DNA of 43,661 nt from Sphingomonas sp. SRS2. Its GTDB lineage: Bacteria > Pseudomonadota > Alphaproteobacteria > Sphingomonadales > Sphingomonadaceae. Both the position numbers and the translations under genes were made by a program. The notes under the pieces were generated by a model. It was not told where the DNA came from, did no database searches, and was given only the letters and a program-made list of their open reading frames with translations. The DNA is taken from positions 1-43,661 of the forward strand of contig NZ_LARW01000103.1 of the NCBI RefSeq assembly GCF_000971055.1. The letters run 5' to 3'. This document shows positions 8,860 through 15,500 of the stretch, one piece after another; positions within the stretch are counted from its first letter, which is position 1, and the number at the start of each line of letters is the position of its first letter.

Positions 8860-9029
8860 GCTGGGCTAAGCAGCCGCTACTACGTCGGCAGGAGACATCC
8901 GCAAATGCGGGGCTTCGCAGGAGAGGAATGCACCGGTGAAAGTCCGGTACGGCGTGCAGGACGTGGTAGCTGCGGTAAAATCGGGGATTGGGAGACACCA
9001 ATTCAGAGCCGGAAGGTCCGGCCCGCAGC
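8860..9029 (+). ncRNA. Candidate structured RNA, family not recognised
   Basis: Between gshA and the CAP protein the sequence has nested, mutually compatible helices, which suggests a folded RNA of about 170 nt. Outer helix: GCTGGG (8860-8865) with CCCgCAGC (9022-9029), one bulge. Long-range helix: CCGCTACTACGTC (8874-8886) with 8960-8975, 13 pairs (one G-U) and a 3-nt bulge. Enclosed within it: CCGC-AAAT-GCGG (8899-8910) and TGCAC/GTGCA (8929-8933, 8954-8958) capped by CGG-TGAAAGT-CCG. On the 3' side: ATTGG/CCAAT (8987-9002) and CCGGA/TCCGG (9009-9021). The GGAA plus CCGGTGAAAGTCCGGTACGG part recalls the P4-P5 core of cobalamin riboswitches, but CACTGT and the expected 3' half are missing, and neither neighbour is a B12 gene. 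A group II intron fragment or an OMEGA/HEARO-like RNA are other possibilities. The + strand is assumed from the G-U pair and the neighbours. Confidence 0.5.
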
Positions 9030-9299
9030 ACCCCATTTTCGGAAATCGCGACAATTTAAATCCGCTTCCGGAGATGCCCTGGATGCGTCCGACGCCCTTT
9101 TCCCGTCGGATCGCGGCCTGCGAGGCCGGTGCAGTGGTAAATCCATCGTCAATCTTTGCCGCCTGCCCCCAGCAAACCGCACCAGAACATCGACGCGATA
9201 GCGGGATACATCCTGAACGGACCAGTCACCAATTCCTCCAACCAACGCGCAAGCTGCGGTCATTAGGCTTTGCTCCATCGGATCGAATGGAGTTTGGCG
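9030..9299. other. Non-coding stretch with further hairpins, upstream of the CAP gene
   Basis: No convincing gene lies here; the frames that stay open have Arg/Ser-rich, unfamiliar products. Two compact hairpins are present. TCCGACG (9088-9094) pairs with CGTCGGA (9104-9110) around a 9-base loop. GGCCT-GCG-AGGCC lies at about 9115-9127. They might end the candidate RNA upstream, but neither is followed by a T-run. The last 50 bases should hold the promoter of the CAP gene; I could not pick out clear -35 and -10 boxes. Confidence 0.4.
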
Positions 9300-9839
9300 A
9301 TGGCGGGATTCGGACAGACGAAGGCGATGAAGCTGGCAGGCGCGCTGGCGCTGGCGCTGGCCGCGCCTTTCGCGCAGGGGGCGACCGGCGTCGAAAACAA
9401 TCTCGCGGCGCGGCTGCTCGCCAGCCATAATCGCGAACGCGCGTCGCTCGGCGTCCCGCCGCTCGCCTGGGATGCGAGCCTCGCCCGAGACGCGCAGGAC
9501 TACGCATTCCACCTCGCCGAGGTCGGCCAGTTGATCCATTCGCAAGACGACCCCGCCGATCCCGATCCGCAGGGCGAAAATCTGTGGGCGGGCACCAGCG
9601 GCTATTATGGGCCCGAGGCGATGGTCGGCCTGTGGATCGACGAAAAGAAAGACTTCAAGCCCGGCATCTTCCCGAACAACAGCCTGAGCGGCGACCTCGA
9701 GCAGGTGGCCCACTATACCCAGCTGATGTGGCGCTCGTCCCGCGCGGTCGGTTGTGCCGCAGTGCGCGGCGCCGAGGACGATTTCCTGGTGTGCCGCTAT
9801 AGCGAGGGCGGCAACGTGATCGGCGAAAAGCCGTTTTGA
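9300..9839 (+). CDS. Secreted CAP/SCP-domain protein (PR-1 superfamily)
   Basis: A CAP-superfamily protein of about 179 aa, exported by a signal peptide (hydrophobic LAGALALALAAPFAQG, cleavage near residue 25). The domain shows SHNRERASLGVPPLAWD, LIHSQ, GENLWAG, HYTQLMW and a late GCAA, covering the conserved His and Glu positions and the CAP1/CAP2 signatures. Bacterial members act outside the cytoplasm and their biochemical roles are mostly unknown. I chose ATG 9300 because GGAG lies about 8 bases upstream. ATG 9270 gives a 30-base longer version with no ribosome site, and ATG 9327 would still keep the signal peptide. It appears to stand alone. Confidence 0.85.
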   Translation: MAGFGQTKAMKLAGALALALAAPFAQGATGVENNLAARLLASHNRERASLGVPPLAWDASLARDAQDYAFHLAEVGQLIHSQDDPADPDPQGENLWAGTSGYYGPEAMVGLWIDEKKDFKPGIFPNNSLSGDLEQVAHYTQLMWRSSRAVGCAAVRGAEDDFLVCRYSEGGNVIGEKPF

Positions 9840-9897
9840 TCTAGGCGTTGCTCAGGCCAAGGCGGAAATCGGCATGAAGCTGTCACCGCGACCCCGA

Positions 9898-10077
9898 ATG
9901 TCATTCCCGCGGAAGCGGGAGTCCATCGAGGGCGTGGAGGGCGGCACATCCCCTTGAAATACCTCCATTCCCGCAGAGGCCCGCGGTCGCGAGACTGACG
10001 GTGATGGAGCGCTCGATTTTTCGGCGTGCCTCCGGTCCACAGGCAGGGAGATCCCAGCTTTCGCCGGGATGACGTCA
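9898..10077. repeat. Cluster of palindromic intergenic repeats
   Basis: Between the convergent CAP and PEP-CTERM genes lies a copy GTCATTCCCGCGGAAGCGGGA at about 9900, a half copy CATTCCCGCAGAGGC near 9965, and an inverted copy TCCCAGCTTTCGCCGGGATGACGTC ending near 10075. The first and last face each other, as in BIME-like composites. They sit between two convergent genes, where such repeats often gather, and could form transcript-ending or mRNA-protecting hairpins. Confidence 0.65.
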
Positions 10078-10097
10078 GAATGGCAATGACGGCTTTA

Positions 10098-10592
10098 TCA
10101 GCCCTTCGCTTGCTCGCCCTCGGGCTGCGTTCCGTTGCGGCGATAGGTGACGCGCGCGACGCCGCCGATCAGGCCGAAGCCGAGCATCAGCTGAACCCAG
10201 GTGGACGGCTCGGGCACGCCGGCAGGACCGCTCGGAGGCATGTAGACGGTTGGCGGCACGAAGATTCTCGGGGTCAGCGGCACCGCGGGATCGGGCGGCG
10301 GCGCTTCGGCGACCTGGATCGCGGTGGGCGGGGGCGGGACCGGGCTGACCGTGGGAAGGTTCGACAGCGCGAAGGGCGTGACCGTCGGGCACGGCGTTTC
10401 GGCCGACGCGACCTGAATGCCTTCGGGGCGGATACGCGTCTTGGGCTTGGCATATTGGCGCGGCTGGGTAGCTTTGTGCACCGCATCCCGGACCTGAGGA
10501 ACGCCCAGGCTCAACGCCGTGGTGCCCGCGACCGGACAGACACAGGTCATGAGCAACTTGGCCGCTTTTGACGCAACAGCTTCCTTCAACAT
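10098..10592 (-). CDS. PEP-CTERM sorting-signal protein, probable exosortase V substrate
   Basis: A 164-aa protein ending in a tripartite PEP-CTERM signal: VPEPSTW near 128-134, a hydrophobic helix (VQLMLGFGLIGGVARV), then a basic YRR tail. Such signals are recognised by exosortases, which cut near the PEP motif during export. The sphingomonad form is PEPxxWA; here valine replaces the alanine. The N-terminus has basic residues followed by a hydrophobic stretch (LLMTCVCPVAGTTALSLG) that could serve as a signal peptide, though it is atypical. The middle is rich in Pro, with several PPP runs, and has no domain I recognise. It diverges from xrtV, which supports it as local cargo. Confidence 0.8.
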   Translation of the reverse strand: MLKEAVASKAAKLLMTCVCPVAGTTALSLGVPQVRDAVHKATQPRQYAKPKTRIRPEGIQVASAETPCPTVTPFALSNLPTVSPVPPPPTAIQVAEAPPPDPAVPLTPRIFVPPTVYMPPSGPAGVPEPSTWVQLMLGFGLIGGVARVTYRRNGTQPEGEQAKG

Positions 10593-10876
10593 GAAGAACT
10601 ACCCCAATACACCCCGCGCTACTAGGCGCGGCCCGCTATTACCATATCTCGCCGCAAGTTCAAAACCCTTGGCGTTAACAACTGCAACACGCCTGCCCTT
10701 GTGATCTTAGAACAATATGAACCCTTATCGACTATTCCGCCACGCGACCTTCGGCTATGCCCGGTCAGGAACAGCGACTATCGCCACCCGGCCGCCTGGC
10801 TTGGGATCGGCGGAAGCGCGATATTGTGCATATCATGTTGAGATGGCGTAAATCCTTGGGCGATAAGACGGGGGAC

Positions 10877-11788
10877 ATGACGGGACGACCGATCGTCGGG
10901 GACGCGGGCCGCTATGGCTGGGCCGATCTCGTCCCGCTGCGCGATGCGCTGGCCCGGCACTGGCTGCTCACGATCGGCGTGCTGCTGCTGGTCCTGCCAA
11001 CCATGTACAGTGTCGCGACGGAGAACTGGTCGACCGAGCAGGGCGCCCATGGCCCGATCGTGCTCGCGACTGGCCTATGGCTGTTCTGGCGGCGCTGGAG
11101 CGAAGTGGGCGCGCTCTCCGCCCCCGGCGACACGCGGATCGCCGGGCTCGGCTATGTGATCGCGGCGCCGGTCTATATCGCCGCGCGGATCATCAACGTC
11201 GTCGAGGTCGAAGGCTTCATGATGTATGCGCTGCTGCTGATCACCGCCTATTGGCTGATCGGCTTCGCCCCGCTGCGCGCGATGTGGTTCCCGATCATCT
11301 ATATCTTCTTCATCTTCCCGCCGCCGGATTCGGTGGTGACGATGATCACCCAGCCGCTCAAGATCGGCATATCGGAGACCGCGATCGACCTGCTCTACAC
11401 GCTCGGCTATCCGATCGCCGGGTCCGGGGTGACGATCATCATCGGCCAGTATCAGCTGCTGATCGCCGCCGCCTGCGCGGGGCTCAATTCGCTGATCAGC
11501 CTGTCGGCAATCGGACTGTTCTACATCTACATCCGGCACAATGCGAACTGGCGTTACGCGGTGCTGCTGATGCTGGCGATCGTGCCGGTGGCGATCATGG
11601 CCAATTTCATCCGGGTTCTCGCGCTGATCCTGATCACCCATTATCTGGGTGACGAGGCGGCGCAGGGCTTCCTGCACAATTTCTCGGGAATCACGATGTT
11701 CCTCTTCTCGGTGCTCGGCATCTTCGGGGTCGACGCGCTCGCCTCGCCGCTGCGCCACCGGCTTGCGGGCAGGAAGGGGGCGGCATGA
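10877..11788 (+). CDS. xrtV: Exosortase V (XrtV-type membrane transpeptidase)
   Basis: A polytopic inner-membrane cysteine protease/transpeptidase (about 303 aa) that processes PEP-CTERM proteins. The exosortase triad is visible: Cys in AAACAGLNSL (residue 200), Arg in NFIRV (246) and His in HNFSG (267). N-terminal GAHGPIVLATGLWL is also characteristic. The frame is open from 10757; I prefer ATG 10877, which starts just before the conserved region and has a G-rich tract (GGGGGA) upstream, although that tract is closer than ideal. The neighbouring EpsI, accessory protein and EpsD point to the sphingomonad V type. Its last codons overlap epsI (ATGA). Confidence 0.87.
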   Translation: MTGRPIVGDAGRYGWADLVPLRDALARHWLLTIGVLLLVLPTMYSVATENWSTEQGAHGPIVLATGLWLFWRRWSEVGALSAPGDTRIAGLGYVIAAPVYIAARIINVVEVEGFMMYALLLITAYWLIGFAPLRAMWFPIIYIFFIFPPPDSVVTMITQPLKIGISETAIDLLYTLGYPIAGSGVTIIIGQYQLLIAAACAGLNSLISLSAIGLFYIYIRHNANWRYAVLLMLAIVPVAIMANFIRVLALILITHYLGDEAAQGFLHNFSGITMFLFSVLGIFGVDALASPLRHRLAGRKGAA

Positions 11789-12501
11789 GCGACGATCGGG
11801 TCCTCGACGCGCTGCTGACGCGGCGGACGATGATCGCGGGCGGGCTGCTTGGCGCCGCGGCGGTCGTCGCCAATTCGCGCCGGCCCGACGAGCCCTTCCG
11901 CATGCTCCAGCGCGGCAAGCTCGACGCGCTCTTCCCGAAGACGGTGGGCGACTGGGAATATAAGACCGACAGCGGCCTCGTCCTCCCGCCAGAGGACGAA
12001 TTGCGCGACCGGCTCTACAGCCGCGTGCTGACCCGCTATTACGCCGCGCCCAACCAGATGCCGATCATGTTCCTGGTCGCGTACAGCAGCGAGCAGGACG
12101 GCATGCTGCAGGTCCACCGGCCGGAAATCTGCTATCCGGCGGCGGGCTATGAGGTGATGCAGCAGCGCTTCATCCCGCTCGATGTCGGCGGAGGCCTGAC
12201 TATTCCCGGCCATTATCTCAACGCGCGCAGCACCAGCCGGCAGGAGCAGTTGATCTACTGGACCCGCATCGGCAATGATTTCCCGACGCGCTGGTGGGCG
12301 CAGCACTGGGCGGTCGCGAAGGAGAATCTCAAGGGCCGCGTGCCCGACGGCGTCCTCGTCCGCATCTCCACCTCAGCGCCTGACGACAAGACCGCGATGA
12401 CAGCGCTGACGCGGTTCATCCCGAAAATGCTGGAACAGCTGTCGCCAACCGCACGGCGCGTCCTGTTCGGCGAGGCCGGCGCGCCACTGCCAGGTAAATA
12501 G
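11785..12501 (+). CDS. epsI: Exosortase-associated EpsI family protein
   Basis: A 238-aa EpsI-domain protein, found in other bacteria as a separate gene or fused to the C-terminus of exosortase. The hallmark HRPEICYPAAGY is at about 111-122. The N-terminus has TRRTMIAGGLLGAAAVVANSRR, which resembles a Tat-type or membrane-anchor signal, so it is probably periplasmic. Its exact role is not established; it is known to be needed alongside exosortases in polysaccharide systems. The start ATG overlaps the xrtV stop by 4 bases (ATGA), a strong sign of translational coupling. Confidence 0.88.
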   Translation: MSDDRVLDALLTRRTMIAGGLLGAAAVVANSRRPDEPFRMLQRGKLDALFPKTVGDWEYKTDSGLVLPPEDELRDRLYSRVLTRYYAAPNQMPIMFLVAYSSEQDGMLQVHRPEICYPAAGYEVMQQRFIPLDVGGGLTIPGHYLNARSTSRQEQLIYWTRIGNDFPTRWWAQHWAVAKENLKGRVPDGVLVRISTSAPDDKTAMTALTRFIPKMLEQLSPTARRVLFGEAGAPLPGK

Positions 12502-12511
12502 GCTGCCGCCG

Positions 12512-12790
12512 TCAGCCCTTGTCGAGGGGACGGAGCGCGAAATGTATATAGGTGAGCGTCGCGGCGAGGATCGCTACGGCGAGGAGGTGATAGACCCAGC
12601 CGCGCCCGCCGACGGCCTCGTTGCCGAAGTAATTCGTAACAGCGCAGCCCGCCGAGGCGGCGAGATATTGCAGCATCGAATCCCGGGGCGGCGCGTCGCG
12701 GCTGGATCGTTGCAGGAACAGCACGACCAGTCCGGCAAAGATCGCCACGGTGATCCAATCGTAAATTGTTTCCAATTCAGCGCCCTCCAT
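12512..12790 (-). CDS. XrtV sorting system accessory protein (small membrane protein)
   Basis: A protein of about 92 aa with a hydrophobic segment near the start (WITVAIFAGLVVLFL), a short RDxxxQYLAASAGCAVTNYFGNE block and a second membrane helix (HLLAVAILAATLTYIHFAL). Small proteins starting ETxYDWxTVAIFAGL occur beside exosortase V in sphingomonads and are named as accessory proteins; their action is not known. I chose ATG 12790; the frame stays open to 12835, adding 15 polar residues. It runs opposite to epsI and epsD, filling the gap between them, with its stop 11 bases from that of epsI. Confidence 0.75.
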   Translation of the reverse strand: MEGAELETIYDWITVAIFAGLVVLFLQRSSRDAPPRDSMLQYLAASAGCAVTNYFGNEAVGGRGWVYHLLAVAILAATLTYIHFALRPLDKG

Positions 12791-12885
12791 GCCGAATTGG
12801 TGCCATACAGGCTTGTCGCCGGGGCTGGCAATCATGTAGCAACTTGCAATATTACTTTAATCAGACTGCTGTCGGGGGACGTGAA

Positions 12886-13752
12886 GTGAAGGTAAAGGCT
12901 GCACTTTTGAGTAGCGCGCTCGTCGCGGGCCTGCTCGTCACGGGTTGCCAGAAGGCGCCCAAGGGCCAGGTTATCGCCATCGTCAACGGCGATGAGATTT
13001 CGCAAGCCGAGCTCAACGCCGAAATGCAGGGCGTTACCATTCCCGACACCGCCAACCGTGACAAGCTGCGCCGCGAGGTGCTGCAGCGGCTCGTCGATCG
13101 TAAGCTGATCGTCCAGAAGGCCCGCGAGCAGGGCCTCGACAAGACCCCCGAATTCGTTTCCCAGCAGCGCCGGCTCGAGGAGAACCTCCTCGTCAGCATG
13201 CTCGGCCAGAAGATCGCCGCGACGGTGCCGATGCCCGACGATCGCGACATCACCCAATATATCGTCGACAACCCCACCCAGTTCGGTAGCCGCGAACGGC
13301 TGCTGCTCGATCAGATCCAGTTCCAGGCGCCCAAGGACGTCAGGAAGCTGATGATGCTGAAGGACGCGCATTCGCTCGACGATATCGCCGCGGGCGTTCA
13401 GAAGCTCGGCCTCGCCTTCTCGCGCGGCAAGGGCGTGATCGACACCGGCCGTCTCGATCCGCAGCTGACCAATGTGATCAACAAGCTGCCGCCGGGCGAG
13501 CCTTTCGTGCTGCCGTCGAACGGCCAGTATATCGCGAGCGTTATCGTCGGTCGCGATTCGACACCGACGCCGTCGCCGGTCGCCAAGCAGGCCGCCGCCG
13601 AGATGGTCCGCCGTAACGAGCTGGTCGCCGAGAGCCGCGCCCAGGTCGCCCGCGCCCGCTCGACCGCGGAGATCCAGTATCAGCCGGGCTTCGAACCCGA
13701 CAAATCGGCAATCAAGGCCAGCCAGGCGAAGAAGGAAGCCGAGAAGAAGTAA
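12886..13752 (+). CDS. epsD: EpsD-family peptidyl-prolyl cis-trans isomerase lipoprotein
   Basis: A lipoprotein of about 288 aa. The signal sequence ends in LLVTGC, giving a lipidated cysteine after export. A SurA-like chaperone part (NGDEISQAELNAEM, QRLVDRKLIVQKAREQG) precedes a parvulin-like C-terminal half. EpsD proteins accompany exosortase/EPS loci and are thought to help exported proteins fold in the periplasm. The start is GTG 12886, with GGGGGA 6 bases upstream; the frame runs back to 12766 but that part overlaps the opposite accessory gene and would bury the signal peptide. The C-terminus is charged and repeats KK/EK. Confidence 0.85.
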   Translation: MKVKAALLSSALVAGLLVTGCQKAPKGQVIAIVNGDEISQAELNAEMQGVTIPDTANRDKLRREVLQRLVDRKLIVQKAREQGLDKTPEFVSQQRRLEENLLVSMLGQKIAATVPMPDDRDITQYIVDNPTQFGSRERLLLDQIQFQAPKDVRKLMMLKDAHSLDDIAAGVQKLGLAFSRGKGVIDTGRLDPQLTNVINKLPPGEPFVLPSNGQYIASVIVGRDSTPTPSPVAKQAAAEMVRRNELVAESRAQVARARSTAEIQYQPGFEPDKSAIKASQAKKEAEKK

Positions 13753-13766
13753 GGCTTTCCTGTTAT

Positions 13767-14016
13767 GCCATCCCGGCGAATGCCGGGAGCTTGGATAATA
13801 GCGGCCTTCCTTTCTGCGTCATTCCCGCGAAGGCGGGAATCCATGGAAAGGTGATGCCGTAAGCTGGATGATCCGCCGTCGATAGCTCCCTCGTTTTCGC
13901 GAGGATGACGGTCTGAGGCGGCGGCCATTCCACGAAGATCCGGGACAGGCCCAGGATCCGAGCCTATCCTGCCTCCACCCCATCTCTCGTCATGCCGGCC
14001 TGCGCTGGCGTGACGG
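13767..14016. repeat. Four palindromic intergenic repeats between epsD and the sugar transferase
   Basis: This 281-base convergent gap holds four units: ATCCCGGCGAATGCCGGGA near 13770, GTCATTCCCGCGAAGGCGGGAATCC near 13820 (a near-perfect palindrome), an inverted CTCGTTTTCGCGAGGATGACGG near 13890, and GTCATGCCGGCCTGCGCTGGCGTGACGG near 13990. They match the family at 7184 and 9898. Spacing between units is irregular, and no coding sequence is seen. Hairpins here could end transcription from both sides. Confidence 0.7.
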
Positions 14017-14033
14017 AGCAGGATGCGGACAAA

Positions 14034-15500
14034 TCAATACGCGTCCCGGTCCCAGATCAGCCGCCAGCCGGTCTCCAGCACGATCCGCAGGTCGAGCAGC
14101 AGCGACCAGTTTTCGATATAATACATATCATATTCGACACGGCGCTTGGCGCGTTCGATGGTGCTGATCTCACCACGCAGGCCGCGCACCTGCGCCAGGC
14201 CGGTGATGCCGGGTTTGACCCGGTGGCGGGCCGCATAGCCGCGCACGGCCTCGAAATAATAGCTGTCGCCGACCATCATCAAGGTAGCGTGCGGGCGCGG
14301 GCCAACGATCGACATCTCCCCCGTCAGCACGTTGAACAGCTGCGGCAGCTCATCGATCGACAGGCGGCGGATGATCCGCCCGAACGGCGTCACCCGAGGA
14401 TCGCCCCGCGTCGTCCGCTCCGCCCCGCTGACATCCTGCCGATCGATATACATCGATCGGAATTTCAGGACGCTGATCTTGACGTTGTTGAAGCCGAAGC
14501 GCTGCTGTCGGAACAGCACCGGGCCGGGGCTGGTCAGCTTGATGATCAGCGCGGTCAGCAACAGCAGCGGCGAGAGGAGGACCAGCCCGAGGATCGCCAG
14601 CACCCGGTCCTCAACGGCCTTCAATATCCGGTTGAAATCGCGCATCGGCCGCTGCCAGAGCGCGAACAGCGGCAGCGATCCGATGAAGCGCATGCTATAT
14701 TGCTGCGACAGATCGAGCGCCTCGCGCGGCATCAGGCAGATGTCGACCGACACCTGCTGGAGCGCCTCGGTGATCTCGTCGAGCCGCGCCTGACCGATCA
14801 TCGGCAGCGCGATGATCACCATGTCGACATCGCCCCGCCCGATCCGCTCGACCAGCGCGTCCAGCCCGCCGAGGAACGGCACGCTCCACGGCGTCTTGCG
14901 TTCGATCCGCGTAGTCCGGTCGTCGGCGACCCCGACCACCGCGACATAGGGCAGACGTTCGAGTTCGAGCAGGCGCAGCACGCGCTCGGAGTAGCCCTCA
15001 TCGGCCCCATAGATGACGATGCGCTGTCCGATATGGCCCGCCTGGACGAGATAGAAGACCAGCTTGCGGACGACGAAGCGGCTGATGAACAGCATCCCCG
15101 CGGTGAGCGCCAGATAGCAGAGCGCGAGACCGGTCGAGAAAGGCTTGGCCTGGCCGAGCTGCCAGATCGTCGCGAAGACCAGCATCGCGGCGAGCAGGAA
15201 CTCGAATGCCACCGCCTGGTCGCTGTCGCCCCCGCGCCCCATCGGATGGGCATAGCTGTCGCGCGACAGCCGGATCAGGAAGAAGTTGACCCCGACGATC
15301 ACCGCGACGTTGACATGCTGCTCGATAAAATATTGCGGACCACGGATCGCCTCATAGGCGGCGGGGGACAGCAACGCGCCGAGCGCGAGGCAAATCAGAT
15401 CGACCCCCAGGATGATCGTCGCGATCACATTGGAGGTGAAACGATATTTGCGCGATGCCGGCTCCGCCAGCGCCGCATGCCCCTCGACCATGTTCAGCAT
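14034..15500 (-). CDS. Exopolysaccharide polyprenyl glycosylphosphotransferase
   Basis: A membrane sugar-phosphate transferase (488 aa) of the WbaP/GumD/SpsB type, which starts polymer synthesis by moving a hexose-1-phosphate, often glucose, to undecaprenyl phosphate. The N-terminal half has membrane helices and a nucleotide-binding-like middle (IVIYGADEGYSERVLRLL near 170). The catalytic C-terminal domain shows KFRSMYID, DELPQLFNVLTGEMSIVGPRP and KPGITGLAQVRG. The sugar specificity cannot be read off. Its start overlaps the end of the TPR gene by 7 bases, so the two form a leftward pair. Confidence 0.9.
   Translation of the reverse strand: MLNMVEGHAALAEPASRKYRFTSNVIATIILGVDLICLALGALLSPAAYEAIRGPQYFIEQHVNVAVIVGVNFFLIRLSRDSYAHPMGRGGDSDQAVAFEFLLAAMLVFATIWQLGQAKPFSTGLALCYLALTAGMLFISRFVVRKLVFYLVQAGHIGQRIVIYGADEGYSERVLRLLELERLPYVAVVGVADDRTTRIERKTPWSVPFLGGLDALVERIGRGDVDMVIIALPMIGQARLDEITEALQQVSVDICLMPREALDLSQQYSMRFIGSLPLFALWQRPMRDFNRILKAVEDRVLAILGLVLLSPLLLLTALIIKLTSPGPVLFRQQRFGFNNVKISVLKFRSMYIDRQDVSGAERTTRGDPRVTPFGRIIRRLSIDELPQLFNVLTGEMSIVGPRPHATLMMVGDSYYFEAVRGYAARHRVKPGITGLAQVRGLRGEISTIERAKRRVEYDMYYIENWSLLLDLRIVLETGWRLIWDRDAY

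Noticed and set aside
8880-8975. Standard cobalamin riboswitch
   Set aside because: Only the CCGGTGAAANTCCGG-type core fits. The CACTGT junction and the 3' CAGGAGACC half are absent or in the wrong order, and no B12-related gene follows.
8815-9201. Open frame of 128 codons on the plus strand across the candidate RNA
   Set aside because: Composition is Arg/Gly/Ser-rich, no family is recognised, and the frame passes through paired RNA arms; the helices explain the conservation-like look better than a protein does.
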